A stretch of DNA of 64,000 nucleotides, from positions 1,116,001 through 1,180,000 of the forward strand of contig NZ_CP047984.1 of NCBI RefSeq assembly GCF_009931655.1, written 5' to 3'. Of this stretch, positions 36,844 through 46,745 are shown one piece after another. This DNA is from Pontibacter russatus. GTDB lineage: Bacteria > Bacteroidota > Bacteroidia > Cytophagales > Hymenobacteraceae. Each line of letters starts with the position of its first letter. Position 1 is the stretch's first letter. The notes beneath the pieces are model-generated. The model was given only the letters and a program-made list of their open reading frames with translations. It did not search any database and was not told where the DNA came from. The position numbers and the translations under genes are program-made.

Positions 36844-37533
36844 TCAGTAGGTCAGCTCGCTGGTAATCTGGAAGCCTAGCTTGCGCGGCCTGGTCAGGTG
36901 CGAGTTCTCCAGCTTCTGCTTCAGGGTGATGCGCTCGATGTCGCTCACGTCCTGCCCGATCAGGTCGTTGTTGACGGAGGCGATGATGGCGCTCTCCACA
37001 ATCAGGCGCAGGCTCTTGTCGGTAATCACGTTTGCCTTCATGTTGCTGATTTTGTCCATTGGCAAGTCCAGCTGCTTCACCCCTTCAATGCAGAAATGCT
37101 TTTCGATGTTCACCAGCATGCGCCCCACCAGGTAGCCCGGGTCATCGAGGCGGTTGTACTTGATGGTGTCGGCCATGAAGTTGTAAGCCATGATGTGCCC
37201 GAAGAACCTGCGCCGGAAGTCCTCCTCCACATACGCGCTGCGCATGATCTCATAATCGTCCGGAAACGTGATGATGTTGGAGTGCATCACGAACACCAGC
37301 AAATCGCCGGAGAACTTGATCTGGAACTCGTGCTCCCCGATGTTGCGGTACTCGATGATCACATCGCCGTCCTGGCGCGTGATCCGCTCCGTCAGCTCCG
37401 CCACCAGTGTCTGCGAGATTTCCTTCATGCGGTCAAAGGCCTCTTTGGTGTAGCGGTAGATGGCCTGCTTCGTCTTCGACTTCTGGTGCAGCCCGTTTAC
37501 GATATCATCTAACCTATCCTCTTTGTCATCCAT
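36844..37533 (-). CDS. conserved hypothetical protein
   Basis: 229 residues, soluble, no signal peptide or membrane helix. Mixed alpha/beta sequence with MDDKEDRLDDIVNGL at the start, FSGDLLVFVMHSNIITFPDDYEI in the middle and LDLPMDKISNMKANVI near the end. The pattern is familiar from Bacteroidota hypothetical proteins but I cannot name a domain or function. Convergent with the subtilase. Confidence 0.75.
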   Translation of the reverse strand: MDDKEDRLDDIVNGLHQKSKTKQAIYRYTKEAFDRMKEISQTLVAELTERITRQDGDVIIEYRNIGEHEFQIKFSGDLLVFVMHSNIITFPDDYEIMRSAYVEEDFRRRFFGHIMAYNFMADTIKYNRLDDPGYLVGRMLVNIEKHFCIEGVKQLDLPMDKISNMKANVITDKSLRLIVESAIIASVNNDLIGQDVSDIERITLKQKLENSHLTRPRKLGFQITSELTY

Positions 37534-37765
37534 AATCTTTCGTTACAGTGCAATTCGCTATTTGGACTATATTTACCTCCCAAGGCGTCACTTTGTTCTC
37601 CCGCGCCCGCTGAAGCGCTGATGCACAGCGCATATTCTATATGGGCTGCCTTTGTATACGGTTATATATGGCATACCGGGCCATATATAACCGCCCGTTC
37701 CCGGAGAGGAAGAAACAAGCGTTCGTTGGCCCCGCTTTTGAGAGCTAAGCTATATATGGCTGAAT
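37534..37765. other. gap with TATATA-armed hairpin
   Basis: Gene-free. Contains a perfect 14-bp hairpin at 37659-37693 (arms CGGTTATATATGGC and its complement, loop of 7). It lies 3' of the YebC gene on the minus strand, so it may act as its terminator. Confidence 0.55.
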
Positions 37766-38512
37766 CTATTCCAGTGCTGCCATCACCTCCTCGTTCAACT
37801 CCAGGTTGTGGTACACTTTCTGGACGTCATCGTCGTCTTCCAGTGCGTCGAGCAGGCGCAGGATTCTTCGGACGGCTTCAGGGTCCTGCACCGTGACGGT
37901 GGTTTGTGGGATGCGCTGCAGTTCGGCGTTCTCCAGGTCCAGTTGCAGTTCCTCCGCCTTTTTCTGCATCGCCCCAAAATCTTCCATGGCACAGTAAACG
38001 GTGATATGATCTTCCTCCACCTCCCCGGCGCCGCCATCGGCCAGTTCCAGTGTCAGTTCTTCCTCGTCCAAAGGTTGCTCCGGGTTTCGCTTCACCACAA
38101 AAACGCCCTTCCTGTCGAACAGGAACTCCACGGACCCGTTGGTGGCCAGGCTGCCGTTGCCCTTGTTAAAGATGGTGCGCAGGTTTTGCACGGTGCGGTT
38201 GATGTTGTCGGTGAGGCACTCTATGAAAAGGGCCACACCGTTGGAGGCATAGCCCTCGTAGGTCACGTCGCTGAAATCGCCGCCGGTGCCCTCGCCCTTT
38301 TGTATGGCGCGCTCTATGTTGTCTTTGGGCATGTTGGCGGCTTTGCTCAGCTGTATGGCGAGGCGCAGGCGCGGATTGTTTTCCGGGTCAGGGCCGCCCA
38401 CTTTCGCCGCCACGGTTATTTCCTTGATGAGCTTGGTGAAAATTTTGGATCGCTTCGCATCCAGTGCGCCTTTCTTGCGCTTGATCTGCGACCATTTGTT
38501 ATGTCCTGCCAT
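37766..38512 (-). CDS. YebC/PmpR family regulator
   Basis: 248-residue YebC/TACO1-type protein. MAGHNKWSQIKRKKGALDAKRSKIFTK is the highly conserved N-terminus, followed by NMPKDNIERAIQKG and YEGYASNGVALFIECLTDNINRT. Family members are described as DNA-binding regulators and as translation factors relieving ribosome stalling at proline-rich stretches. Full length with all three domains. Stands alone on the minus strand. Confidence 0.95.
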   Translation of the reverse strand: MAGHNKWSQIKRKKGALDAKRSKIFTKLIKEITVAAKVGGPDPENNPRLRLAIQLSKAANMPKDNIERAIQKGEGTGGDFSDVTYEGYASNGVALFIECLTDNINRTVQNLRTIFNKGNGSLATNGSVEFLFDRKGVFVVKRNPEQPLDEEELTLELADGGAGEVEEDHITVYCAMEDFGAMQKKAEELQLDLENAELQRIPQTTVTVQDPEAVRRILRLLDALEDDDDVQKVYHNLELNEEVMAALE

Positions 38513-38628
38513 GTGTTGCGCTATTGTGATACTCCCTCATCTTCCTGAAACAGATGCTCCTTCCTGCAAAGTAAAAAGGCAAGCCCCATATATCGGCTTG
38601 CCCCTTTAATCAGATACTCTGATGCGTT

Positions 38629-38841
38629 CTATACTGTTGCCCATTGCCCCCTGTTTTGTTGATACATTGGTGCCGCCATCCTCCTGGCACTCTCCTTCTC
38701 AGCCCTGTAAAATGCCAGATACTCTTCCTCTTCCATCTCTTCGCGCAGCGCTATATGAAAAAGAGCCAGCTCGGGGTATAACTCATACTGCTCCAGTCGC
38801 TCTTCCGGGTTGTTTCTGTTGAAGTCATAAAAGCTTTTCAT
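38629..38841 (-). CDS. small acidic hypothetical protein
   Basis: 70 residues, MKSFYDFNRNNPEERLEQYELYPEL at the start and an acidic stretch (REEMEEEEYLAFYRAEKE). Soluble and helical. No family recognised. The start matches an ATG with an A-rich upstream context; codon use looks like neighbouring genes. Confidence 0.6.
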   Translation of the reverse strand: MKSFYDFNRNNPEERLEQYELYPELALFHIALREEMEEEEYLAFYRAEKESARRMAAPMYQQNRGQWATV

Positions 38842-38975
38842 GTTCTGTTTTCTTAAAAGATAGAAGTAAGATTTATTGTCAAGGATAACATACTCATAAC
38901 AAATTGGTTAAGTTATTAACAAGCAGGTAGCCAAACCCGTAACAAGGGTCGTACAATAGCCTCCACTAAAAAATA

Positions 38976-39006
38976 AAGTGGCTACACCAAATAGGGGCAG
39001 CCACTT
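38976..39006 (-). terminator. terminator of M49-like peptidase gene
   Basis: Arms AAGTGGCT and AGCCACTT (8 bp) with a T-rich tract following on the minus strand. Confidence 0.65.
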
Positions 39007-39110
39007 GACTAAGTTATACCGGAAAATTCCGCTTTTCAAATACTTTCCGGCAGCCTAATTGAAGTCATCTTTATTTTAACCAATTAATTATTAACAAGTT
39101 ACATATAGTC

Positions 39111-40775
39111 TTACTTCAGGCCCAGTACATCCACACCCTGCTCAAATACAATATCCACGGGTATGCTGGCCTCGGCAAGGCGGTCCAGGTCGGCCTGCAG
39201 CTGCGGACTAATTTGCCCCTGCTCTTCCAGCAACTGCTCAACTCCGGCGTAGTCTCCGCTGCCCTGCAGCGTCAGTATCTTCTCCGACAGCTTGTTCATC
39301 GCCTCCCGCATTTTCTGGTAGTTGACGCGGTACCTTCCCGTTTCCTCGTCGCGCTCAAAAGCGCCGTTGTCCCTGAAAAAGTTAAAGCGCACCATGTTGG
39401 CCTTGCCATGCGCACTGGCCGCCCCGAAGCGCACCGAGCGGAAAATACCCGCCAGGAAGGTGGTATAGTAATCCTCCAGGCTGCCTTCTATCTCGCCTTT
39501 CTCGTGCAGCTGTGTAATCATATATAAACCCAGGATGTCGGCTTTGCCTTCTTCCAGCGCCGAGGCCTGCTCTTTCAGCGCCTCGCGCACGGTGCCTTTG
39601 CCGTTGATGGTGTTTTTGATGCCCAGGCCGTGCGCCACCTCATGGAACATGGTGTTGGCAAAGAAAGCATCGAAGGTGACGTGCTGCTGCTGGTCTTCCG
39701 CTATCAGCTCTTCGGCAATCGGCACCATAATCTTGTCGAACTTGGCGCGCATGGCGTTCTTGAGTTGCAGGCGGCGGGTGCCGCGTTTCAGTTGCACCTC
39801 CTCGTCGTTGGGCAGGTTAATGGCGATGGTTTTGCTACCCGCGTTGCTATCGCCAGCGTAGTACACCACGTCGTAGGCGTTCAGGTCGGAGTCGGTGCCG
39901 GGCGTTTCTGTTTTATAAGGCGCCGCCACCGGCAGGCCCCGCTGCAGCTCTGGCAGAAACGCCGCGTACTTGGCCAGCCGCTCGCTCCACTCCATGTCCT
40001 TCACCAGCACGTAGGCCTCGTGCGCGGCCTTGTAGCCGAACAGTTTGTCCTCGTACGTCTCAATTGGCCCGATCACGATGTCCAGCCGGTTGTCTTTCAT
40101 ATCCATCCAGGCCAGGTCGCTGGGCTGGTAGTTGTCGGTGAGCAGCGCCTCGGCGCGCAGGGTCAGGTACTTGTTCAGCCCGGCGTCTTCGGCCAGCGCG
40201 GCCGCCTGCCGCAGCAGGCCCGCTGCCCGCCGCACCTCCTTCTGAAACTGTACATGGTACGGCACCGTGATCAGTTTGCCGCCGGCGTCGCGGCGCAGGA
40301 ATGTGTACTGGCTCGCCTTGTCGGGGAGGTTGGCCTGCTCAAACTCCTCCTTCGTCATATCTGTTGGGTAAAAGTTGGCGCCGTCCGGCTTCGGCCCCAC
40401 ACCTGCGATAAAAGGGGCGTTGTTGTTGAGGCGGTCCCAGGGGCCGTAGTTGATATGGACGAAGCGCTTCGCAGCCTCGCTGGCCAGGGCGTTCAGCAGC
40501 GAGTCGCGCTGGCCGTAGGCTTCGTACCAAAACAGTCCGTTCATGATGTCGGCCGCCCCAATCAGGAGCGGGATCATCTGCTTTTCTTTGGCGCTGAGCC
40601 CTGCCAGGTCGGAGGTGAGGCGCACGGTAGTGTACATGTCCAGTTTCTGCTGCAGGCTGTCGCTGGCCTGGGCGGTCTCGGTGGCTTCTGCTGTAGCCGT
40701 TTCGGAAGTGGTGTTGGTGCAGCCAACGGTGGCAGCCGCAAGCGCCGTGGCAAAAAGTATATGGCGTGGTTTCAT
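39111..40775 (-). CDS. M49-like zinc metallopeptidase lipoprotein (DPP III family)
   Basis: About 554 residues with an N-terminal lipoprotein signal (MKPRHILFATALAAATVGC, lipid Cys at residue 19). The zinc site appears to be MFHEVAHGLGIKNT, with the second ligand in ALEEGKADILGLY. Classical dipeptidyl peptidase III has HEXXGH with EEXRAE/D, so this copy has HEXXH spacing and a variant second motif. The overall pattern is like Bacteroidota proteins I recall being annotated as DPP3-family. The start at 40775 is chosen for the lipobox; an upstream ATG at 40829 lacks a signal. Likely periplasmic peptide hydrolysis. Confidence 0.72.
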   Translation of the reverse strand: MKPRHILFATALAAATVGCTNTTSETATAEATETAQASDSLQQKLDMYTTVRLTSDLAGLSAKEKQMIPLLIGAADIMNGLFWYEAYGQRDSLLNALASEAAKRFVHINYGPWDRLNNNAPFIAGVGPKPDGANFYPTDMTKEEFEQANLPDKASQYTFLRRDAGGKLITVPYHVQFQKEVRRAAGLLRQAAALAEDAGLNKYLTLRAEALLTDNYQPSDLAWMDMKDNRLDIVIGPIETYEDKLFGYKAAHEAYVLVKDMEWSERLAKYAAFLPELQRGLPVAAPYKTETPGTDSDLNAYDVVYYAGDSNAGSKTIAINLPNDEEVQLKRGTRRLQLKNAMRAKFDKIMVPIAEELIAEDQQQHVTFDAFFANTMFHEVAHGLGIKNTINGKGTVREALKEQASALEEGKADILGLYMITQLHEKGEIEGSLEDYYTTFLAGIFRSVRFGAASAHGKANMVRFNFFRDNGAFERDEETGRYRVNYQKMREAMNKLSEKILTLQGSGDYAGVEQLLEEQGQISPQLQADLDRLAEASIPVDIVFEQGVDVLGLK

Positions 40776-40907
40776 ATCAGGGTATAGCTTTTTTGGAATG
40801 GAAGATAACAAAATTTGGGCCGGGGGCAATTACCTGTGAGCCGCCTGTCTCTTTTGCGCCGGTTATATAGCAGGGAAGATTCTACATATGGTTGCACCTG
40901 AAAAGGG

Positions 40908-40938
40908 CGGCAGGAAAGGCGTGTCGCTTTTCCTGCCG
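40908..40938 (-). terminator. terminator of deoxynucleoside kinase gene
   Basis: Arms CGGCAGGAAA and TTTCCTGCCG (10 bp) around an 11-nt loop, about 50 nt past the stop codon, with CCCTTTTC following on the minus strand. Confidence 0.65.
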
Positions 40939-40986
40939 GATTTGTACATGTGCCCGTTTATATATAACGGTTACGCTCTCTGCCGA

Positions 40987-41601
40987 TTAGAACAGTCCGA
41001 ACAGCTCTGCCTGGATTTTTTCGATGATAGTGCCCAGGTCTTCGGGGTTCGCTACGAAGTCGAGGTTGTTTACGTCGATCACCAGCTGCCTGCCCAGGTC
41101 GTAGCTGCTCATCCAGGTGTTGTAATGCTCGTTCAGGTTGCGGAGGTAGTTGATGCTGATGCTGCTCTCGTAGTCGCGGTTGCGCTTCTCGATCTGTCCG
41201 ATCAGTTTGGGCAGGTCCGCTTTGAGGTAAATCATCAGGTCGGGTGCCTTCACCATGCTGATCATGGACTGGAACAGCGCAAAGTAGTTTTCGTAGTCAC
41301 GGGTGCTCATCAGGCCCGACTGGTGCAGGTTTTTGGCAAAGATGAAGGCGTCTTCATATATGGTGCGGTCCTGGATCACGCTGCGGCTGGTGTCCTGTAT
41401 TTGCAGGACCTGGCTGAAGCGGCTGTTGAGGAAGTACACCTGCAGGTGGAAGGCCCAGCGCTCCATGTCCTCATAAAAGTCCTTCAGGTACGGGTTGTTC
41501 TCGACGGCCTCCAGGTACAGGTCCCACTTGAAGTGCTGCGCCAGCTTGGCGGCGAGGGTGGTTTTGCCGGCGCCTATGTTGCCGACGATTGCAATGTGCA
41601 T
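40987..41601 (-). CDS. deoxynucleoside kinase
   Basis: Phosphorylates deoxynucleosides with ATP (nucleotide salvage). The 204-residue protein from the start at 41601 (MHIAIVGNIGAGKTT) carries the P-loop GNIGAGKTT, the EAVENNPYLKDFYED substrate motif, and DRTIYEDAFIFAKNL, the equivalent of the dNK family's E-R-S/DR motif. LKADLPKLIGQIEKRNRDYE is the LID region. Members of this family in Bacteroidota prefer dA/dG or dC; which one applies here cannot be told. Confidence 0.9.
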   Translation of the reverse strand: MHIAIVGNIGAGKTTLAAKLAQHFKWDLYLEAVENNPYLKDFYEDMERWAFHLQVYFLNSRFSQVLQIQDTSRSVIQDRTIYEDAFIFAKNLHQSGLMSTRDYENYFALFQSMISMVKAPDLMIYLKADLPKLIGQIEKRNRDYESSISINYLRNLNEHYNTWMSSYDLGRQLVIDVNNLDFVANPEDLGTIIEKIQAELFGLF

Positions 41602-41830
41602 GGTAATCTGCGGTTTTGTCTGAATAGGTAGCAAAAGTAAGGCTTTTCCGGCAGAGGCTGGCGGTTGTCGCGATACTAGTTCCCCACGGCGTTATCAACA
41701 TGCTGCCCGCCGCTTCAGCTCCTGCAGTTCGCTATATATGCTGCGGTGCGCGCAGCCTGGCATGGGCAAAACTTTTCTTCGCCAGGCCATCTTTCCCGAT
41801 TCTATATATGCCTGTGGCTAAAAGATAAAA

Positions 41831-41866
41831 CAGGCGGCCCCGGCCATAAATGGCCGGGGCCGCCTG
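41831..41866 (-). terminator. very stable terminator
   Basis: Perfect 16-bp stem (arm CAGGCGGCCCCGGCCA) with a TAAA loop, followed on the minus strand by TTTTATCTTT. It ends the transcript of the gene at 41930-42556. Confidence 0.9.
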
Positions 41867-41929
41867 CTCTAAATACAGCGCAGTTGGAGACCTAGACTTT
41901 TATCGCGCGTCTTGCCGCCGGTCCCTGTT

Positions 41930-42556
41930 TTAGTTGCTCTCGCGCATGTGCTCGTAGGCATCCCGGGCCTCGCGGCCTTTTTTGAGTGAGGCGAACTCCA
42001 CCTGCAGGGCCGCAATCCGTATTTTGTCGCTGTTGGTCAGTTGGTCCAGCACCTCAGCCTTGCGGCTGTTCAGCTCCCCGAACACAAACTCGGCGTACTC
42101 CCAGTCGCGGAGGCTCCACTCGCGGCGCTGCGCCCGTGTTTTCTCCAGCAGTTGCGTGTAGGTGTCGAACATCCGGGCTGGCTTCAGGCGGCTGATGTTC
42201 GTGGTGCCGGTCAGTTGCCGCTCCCAGCGCTCCAGTTCCTCCCCGTCCAGGCTCACCGACTCGGCCTCGTGGCGCTCCTCCCACTCCCCGAAGCGCTGCT
42301 TCATCGTATTGTACTCTTTCCGGGAGCTTTCGGAGAGCTCCTCCGCGTCGCGGTTAAGGCCGTAGGTCAGCTCTTTGTACTCTTGCTTCACCGTGGGCCA
42401 CTCCCTCCGGATGGTGCTGTCGGCCTGTGCCGACCGGCGCTGCATCCAGGCGCGAAGGTCGGCCAGTTCCCGCTCCACCTTCGATTGCGCCTGCACGCCT
42501 CCCCAGGCAACTGTCGCCAGCACCAGTACCAGCGCCCGTTTCATCATTTTTTTCAT
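41930..42556 (-). CDS. secreted coiled-coil hypothetical protein
   Basis: 208 residues with a signal peptide (MKKMMKRALVLVLATVAWGGVQAQ; cleavage likely after VQA). The mature part is highly charged and helical, rich in Glu and Arg (ERELADLRAWMQRRSAQ, RFGEWEERHEAES, EKTRAQRREW), suggesting a long periplasmic helical bundle or coiled coil. No known family is recognised. Confidence 0.7.
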   Translation of the reverse strand: MKKMMKRALVLVLATVAWGGVQAQSKVERELADLRAWMQRRSAQADSTIRREWPTVKQEYKELTYGLNRDAEELSESSRKEYNTMKQRFGEWEERHEAESVSLDGEELERWERQLTGTTNISRLKPARMFDTYTQLLEKTRAQRREWSLRDWEYAEFVFGELNSRKAEVLDQLTNSDKIRIAALQVEFASLKKGREARDAYEHMRESN

Positions 42557-42805
42557 AGTGCTCTTTTCTGTTTGCTTAAACTACAACAGGCATCCTCCGT
42601 AAAAATTATGCCACATTTCTGCGGCCCCCGACACAACCTCGTCAGCACGCGCCGCGCCGCGCCCGCCCATCACACAAATTTAATATAAAGGAAGCTGTAA
42701 TTGGACCATCTTTTGCGGTTAATATCCGTTTAGTAGACATTGGCTTTGCGGGTGCGGGATGGTTTGTGCAAATGCTCGCCTGCGAAGCGAAAAAATTATT
42801 TATAT

Positions 42806-45247
42806 ATGAGCAAATCCCATAAAGGCAGTTTTCACGAATCCGTCGTTTCCATCTCCAACAACGACGACATATTCCTGAGCGCGCAGGAGTTTCCGTTTAA
42901 GACCTCGCTCAGCCTGTCGCCGCTTATTGCCTATTGGGAAAACAAGGAGAGGACCGACCCAAACTGCAACGCGGCGCGGGTGCGCGAACTGGCCGACCTG
43001 CTGCGGGGCACGCCTGAACTGACCGGGACGATTGAGGACGTGTCGCTGATTGAGAAGTATGTGGACACGGTGGACATCCTGATGGAGGACATCTTTCCGA
43101 GCGCCCTCTGGGAGCACGAACTGATGGCGGCGGTGGTGCCTTTCCACTTCCGCAGCTTTTATGCCACGCCCAAGCTGGACGAGCTGCAACTGCTGGACGG
43201 CGGCAGCCACACCCAGAAGCTGAACATGGACCCGAAAACCCTGCTTTTCCGGCTCACGCTCTCGGCCTACACGCTCATCCTCGAAAAATTCTACAACGCT
43301 AACTTCAGCATCGACGAGCCCTTTATCTTCACCGTCAGGGACAAGTTCACGGGCTTGCCGCGCCACTACAAGCTCATCATCGACCTGAAGTTTATGGAGG
43401 TGAAGGCCAAGGGAGAGATCAGGAAGCTGAGCCCCCGGGAAATCAATTTCCTGATAAACCGCTACAACGACCTGGACCTCTGGATGATGAAGCTGCCGCC
43501 GGAGAGCTTCGAGTTTACGGGCTTTGCCATATATGATTTCACGGAGGTGACAAACGAGGAGACGCTCTCGTCGCTGCGCTTCGACCTGCTGAAGCGCGAC
43601 TCTGTGAACACGCAGGAGGGCTTCCTGAACCTGCAGCAGAAGCTGCGTATTCTGTTCGGCCTGCCGGGCATCCGGCTTGGTTTTGCCTCGTGCCCCACCC
43701 TGCAGGAGTTTGACACCAGCTATGCCCGCAAGATCTGGAACGGCCTGGTGCTGACGCAGGACTGCGACCTGATACTGAAGGACCTGCAAAACTCCATATA
43801 TGAGCCTGTGCTGCAGCGGGGCAACACCATAGTGGTGGAAGACCTGGAGGTGTTCTCCAATCCGTCGCGGATTGAGCAGAAGCTGCTGGAGCAGGGGATC
43901 CGCAATCTGATTATCGCGCCGCTGCAGTACGACGGCCACACCATCGGGCTGATGGAGCTGGCCTCGCCGATACCCGGCGAGCTGAACGCCCTGGCCACCA
44001 TCCGGCTGAAGGAGCTGCTGCCCCTGTTTGCCCTGGCCATCAACCGCAGCCTGGAGGAACTGCGCAACAGCATCCAGAGTATCATCAAGGAGAAGTACAC
44101 CGCCATACACCCGGTGGTGGAGTGGCGCTTTACGCAGGCCGCCGTGAACCTGCTGGAGAAGATGGAGCGCAACGCCAGCTCCGAGATTGAGCCCATCATT
44201 TTCCGGGACATATACCCGCTCTACGGCGCCTCCGACATCCGGGGCTCCGCCACCGAGCGCAACAAGGCCATACAGGGCGACCTGCTGGACCAACTGGTGC
44301 TGGCCAAGGAAGTGATACTGGCGGTGAAGGACAGCCTGCCGCTCTCCATCCTGGATGAGCTGGTATATAAAATCGACACGTTCTCGCAGAACATCGTGAG
44401 CGAACTGGGCTCCGGCGACGAGGTGCTGGTGCTGGACTTCCTGCGCGCCGACATAGAGCCGCTCTTCGACCATTTCATGAAAAAGCACCCTGCGGCGCAG
44501 CCCGCCATACAAGCCTACCGCGACGCCATCAACAACCCTTACCGGGTGGTGTACAACAAGCGCCGGGCATACGAGGAGAGCCTTTTCATGATCAACGAGA
44601 CCATCTCCACGTTCTTGGACCGGGAGGAGGAGAAGGCGCAGCGCCTGTTCCCGCACTATTTCGAGAAGTACCGCACCGATGGCCTGGAGTACAACATCTA
44701 TATCGGCGCCTCGCTGCTGAACAAAGGCGGCTTCGAGCCCATTTACCTCAAAAACATGCGCCTCTGGCAACTGATGCTCACCTGCGAGATAGCCCGGCGC
44801 ATACACAAGCTGCGGGCAAACCTGAAGCTGCCCCTCGAGATAACACAGCTCATCCTCATTCACAGCGACCCGATCTCCATCCGGTTCAGGCTCGACGAGA
44901 AGAAGTTCGACGTGGACGGCGCCAACAACGTGCGCTACGAGATCGTCAAAAAACGGATTGACAAGGCCACGCTGCGCGGCTCCGAGGAGCGCCTGACGCA
45001 GCCCGGCAAAATCGCCATTGTGTACTCGCAGCAGAAAGACGTGGCGGAGTACCAGCGCTACATCGACTTCCTGCAGTCGGAGGGATATATACACCGGCAG
45101 GTGGAGCACCTGGAGGTGGAGGAGTTGCCGGGGGTGCCGGGCCTGAAGGCGCTGCGCGTATCGGTTAACTTCAAAGAGGAACTGCGCCACAACATTGACG
45201 CCGGAGACGAGCTGCTGAGCATTGCCAGCAGCGCGAGCCTGAACTGA
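42806..45247 (+). CDS. GAF-domain protein, large, conserved in Bacteroidota
   Basis: 813 residues from the start at 42806 (MSKSHKGSFHES). A central GAF-like region around residues 300-440 contains NTIVVEDLEVFSNPSRIEQKLLEQGIRNLIIAPLQYDGHTIGLMELASP. The flanking parts are long, helical and unassigned; the C-terminal third includes LNKGGFEPIYLKNMRLWQLM. No kinase, cyclase or HD output domain is visible, so the effector is unknown. The gene is monocistronic. I recall similar full-length proteins annotated only as GAF domain-containing. Confidence 0.75.
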   Translation: MSKSHKGSFHESVVSISNNDDIFLSAQEFPFKTSLSLSPLIAYWENKERTDPNCNAARVRELADLLRGTPELTGTIEDVSLIEKYVDTVDILMEDIFPSALWEHELMAAVVPFHFRSFYATPKLDELQLLDGGSHTQKLNMDPKTLLFRLTLSAYTLILEKFYNANFSIDEPFIFTVRDKFTGLPRHYKLIIDLKFMEVKAKGEIRKLSPREINFLINRYNDLDLWMMKLPPESFEFTGFAIYDFTEVTNEETLSSLRFDLLKRDSVNTQEGFLNLQQKLRILFGLPGIRLGFASCPTLQEFDTSYARKIWNGLVLTQDCDLILKDLQNSIYEPVLQRGNTIVVEDLEVFSNPSRIEQKLLEQGIRNLIIAPLQYDGHTIGLMELASPIPGELNALATIRLKELLPLFALAINRSLEELRNSIQSIIKEKYTAIHPVVEWRFTQAAVNLLEKMERNASSEIEPIIFRDIYPLYGASDIRGSATERNKAIQGDLLDQLVLAKEVILAVKDSLPLSILDELVYKIDTFSQNIVSELGSGDEVLVLDFLRADIEPLFDHFMKKHPAAQPAIQAYRDAINNPYRVVYNKRRAYEESLFMINETISTFLDREEEKAQRLFPHYFEKYRTDGLEYNIYIGASLLNKGGFEPIYLKNMRLWQLMLTCEIARRIHKLRANLKLPLEITQLILIHSDPISIRFRLDEKKFDVDGANNVRYEIVKKRIDKATLRGSEERLTQPGKIAIVYSQQKDVAEYQRYIDFLQSEGYIHRQVEHLEVEELPGVPGLKALRVSVNFKEELRHNIDAGDELLSIASSASLN

Positions 45248-45488
45248 GACCGGAGCCCTTTCCCTTATATATAAATTTTCATATTTGAAGAAATTATGCG
45301 CCCGCCCATGCGGCTGCACCCAATGCCTTACAACCTGAAATATAGCTGCTTATGGCCCTCCGCACCCCACGGGCAGCAGCCCGCCGCTCATATTTTTTTG
45401 GACCCTGTGCAATTATTAAAACAGAAGTTGCGTTTTGACTGCAACCTGCAAAAGCAGGCCTTGTTTCATCATTTCAACTTTTAGCCAA

Positions 45489-46292
45489 ATGAAATTGAAA
45501 AACAGACTGATGCCCGCCCTCCTTTTCTGTGGCGTGGTAGCACTAAGCTCCTGCGAGAAAAATGAGCAGGAATCTGTAAATCCGGAGTTTACCCAAGGCG
45601 TGATATCCCATATCCTGGCCGACTCCGCGGAAGTGACCTCGTATGTGTTTTCCGGCAAGAACCTGAGCCAGTTAAACCACTACGACAAAAAAACGGGCGA
45701 ACTCGAAACCTTTGAGAAATACGAGCGCGACGGAAGCGGCAAATTGCTGAAGACCACCACGCACGCCGCCGGCAGCCACGCGCTGCTCTCGGAGCAGGTG
45801 TATACCTACAACGACAAAGGGCTGCTCGCCAAAACAGACATGACCTACTACAATGCCGGCAATCTGGAGTACACCGCCTATGCCACGTATGAATACGACG
45901 AGGAGAAGCATCTGAAGAAGAAGTCGCTTTTTGAGGTGAACGACAAGAAGGAGGCCAGGCAGAAATCCTATACCACCTATGCCCTGCTGCCGAACGGCAA
46001 CTACGCCGAGGAGAAGCAGTACGTGGTAGACGGGAAGGGCGAGGCCAGCCTTTTCTCCACCACCACCTACTCCTACGACTCAAACCAGAACCCCTTCTAC
46101 GCATTTGCGGAGCCGGGCAGCGCCAGCAGCCCCAATAACCTGGTGGCCTCGAAGGCGCTGGTACACAACAGCAATAAAACTTATGCGTACGCCTACACCT
46201 ATACCTACGATGAGCGCGGTCTCCCGCTGACGCAGACGGTAACCAAGCCCGGCGGCAAGAGCCAGGCCTACAGCTACCTCTACAGCAACTAA
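45489..46292 (+). CDS. lipoprotein with YD-like repeats
   Basis: 267 residues with a lipobox (ALLFCGVVALSSC, lipid Cys near residue 20). The body has repeated tyrosine- and aspartate-rich beta hairpins such as VYTYNDKGLLAKTDMTYYNAGNLEYTAY, YEYDEEKHLKKKSLFEV, TTTYSYDSNQNPFY and YTYDERGLPLTQTV, resembling RHS/YD repeats. Probably an outer-membrane surface lipoprotein of unknown function. The start at 45489 is set by the signal peptide. Confidence 0.75.
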   Translation: MKLKNRLMPALLFCGVVALSSCEKNEQESVNPEFTQGVISHILADSAEVTSYVFSGKNLSQLNHYDKKTGELETFEKYERDGSGKLLKTTTHAAGSHALLSEQVYTYNDKGLLAKTDMTYYNAGNLEYTAYATYEYDEEKHLKKKSLFEVNDKKEARQKSYTTYALLPNGNYAEEKQYVVDGKGEASLFSTTTYSYDSNQNPFYAFAEPGSASSPNNLVASKALVHNSNKTYAYAYTYTYDERGLPLTQTVTKPGGKSQAYSYLYSN

Positions 46293-46500
46293 GTAAAGTT
46301 GATATATAGATTTCCCTTACCGGCTCCGGGCTCTGCCCGGGGCCGGTTTTGTTTTATTCCCTCCAACTGCCGTGCGTTTCACCAGTTGTCCGCCTATTTC
46401 GCTATATTTGTAGCCCCGGCGGCAATCCTATATAGACAAAACCGCAAGCTGGCTTCGTCTGTCTGCTGGCATGATAACCTACATATAACAAACATTAAAG

Positions 46501-46725
46501 ATGGCTAAAACTAAAATAACGGTAAACAACAACGGCTCGCTACGGGTAGAGGGCGAGTTTGAGATAGTAGACAAGAACGGCAACGTATATGGCCTGGGCG
46601 GCCGGGAGTTGGTATCCATCTGCCGCTGCGGGCGCTCCCAGAACAAGCCTTTCTGCGACGGCTCCCACAAGGGGCATTTTGAGCACGAGGCTGTTGCCTT
46701 CGACCTTCCGCCAAAGAAGCAATAG
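46501..46725 (+). CDS. CDGSH iron-sulfur domain protein
   Basis: 74 residues with the [2Fe-2S] motif CRCGRSQNKPFCDGSHKGHF (the Cys-Cys-Cys-His ligand set of CDGSH/mitoNEET proteins). Preceded by a short beta segment ending GLGGRELVSI. Likely a soluble small redox or cluster-transfer protein. It lies 20 nt upstream of the DUF2007-like gene and is probably cotranscribed with it. Confidence 0.93.
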   Translation: MAKTKITVNNNGSLRVEGEFEIVDKNGNVYGLGGRELVSICRCGRSQNKPFCDGSHKGHFEHEAVAFDLPPKKQ

Positions 46726-46745
46726 CACTTTAACGCACCACCCGC

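Noticed and set aside
42800..45319. 839-codon minus-strand open frame opposite the GAF protein gene
   Set aside because: Antisense shadow; the plus-strand frame has a recognisable domain and normal composition.
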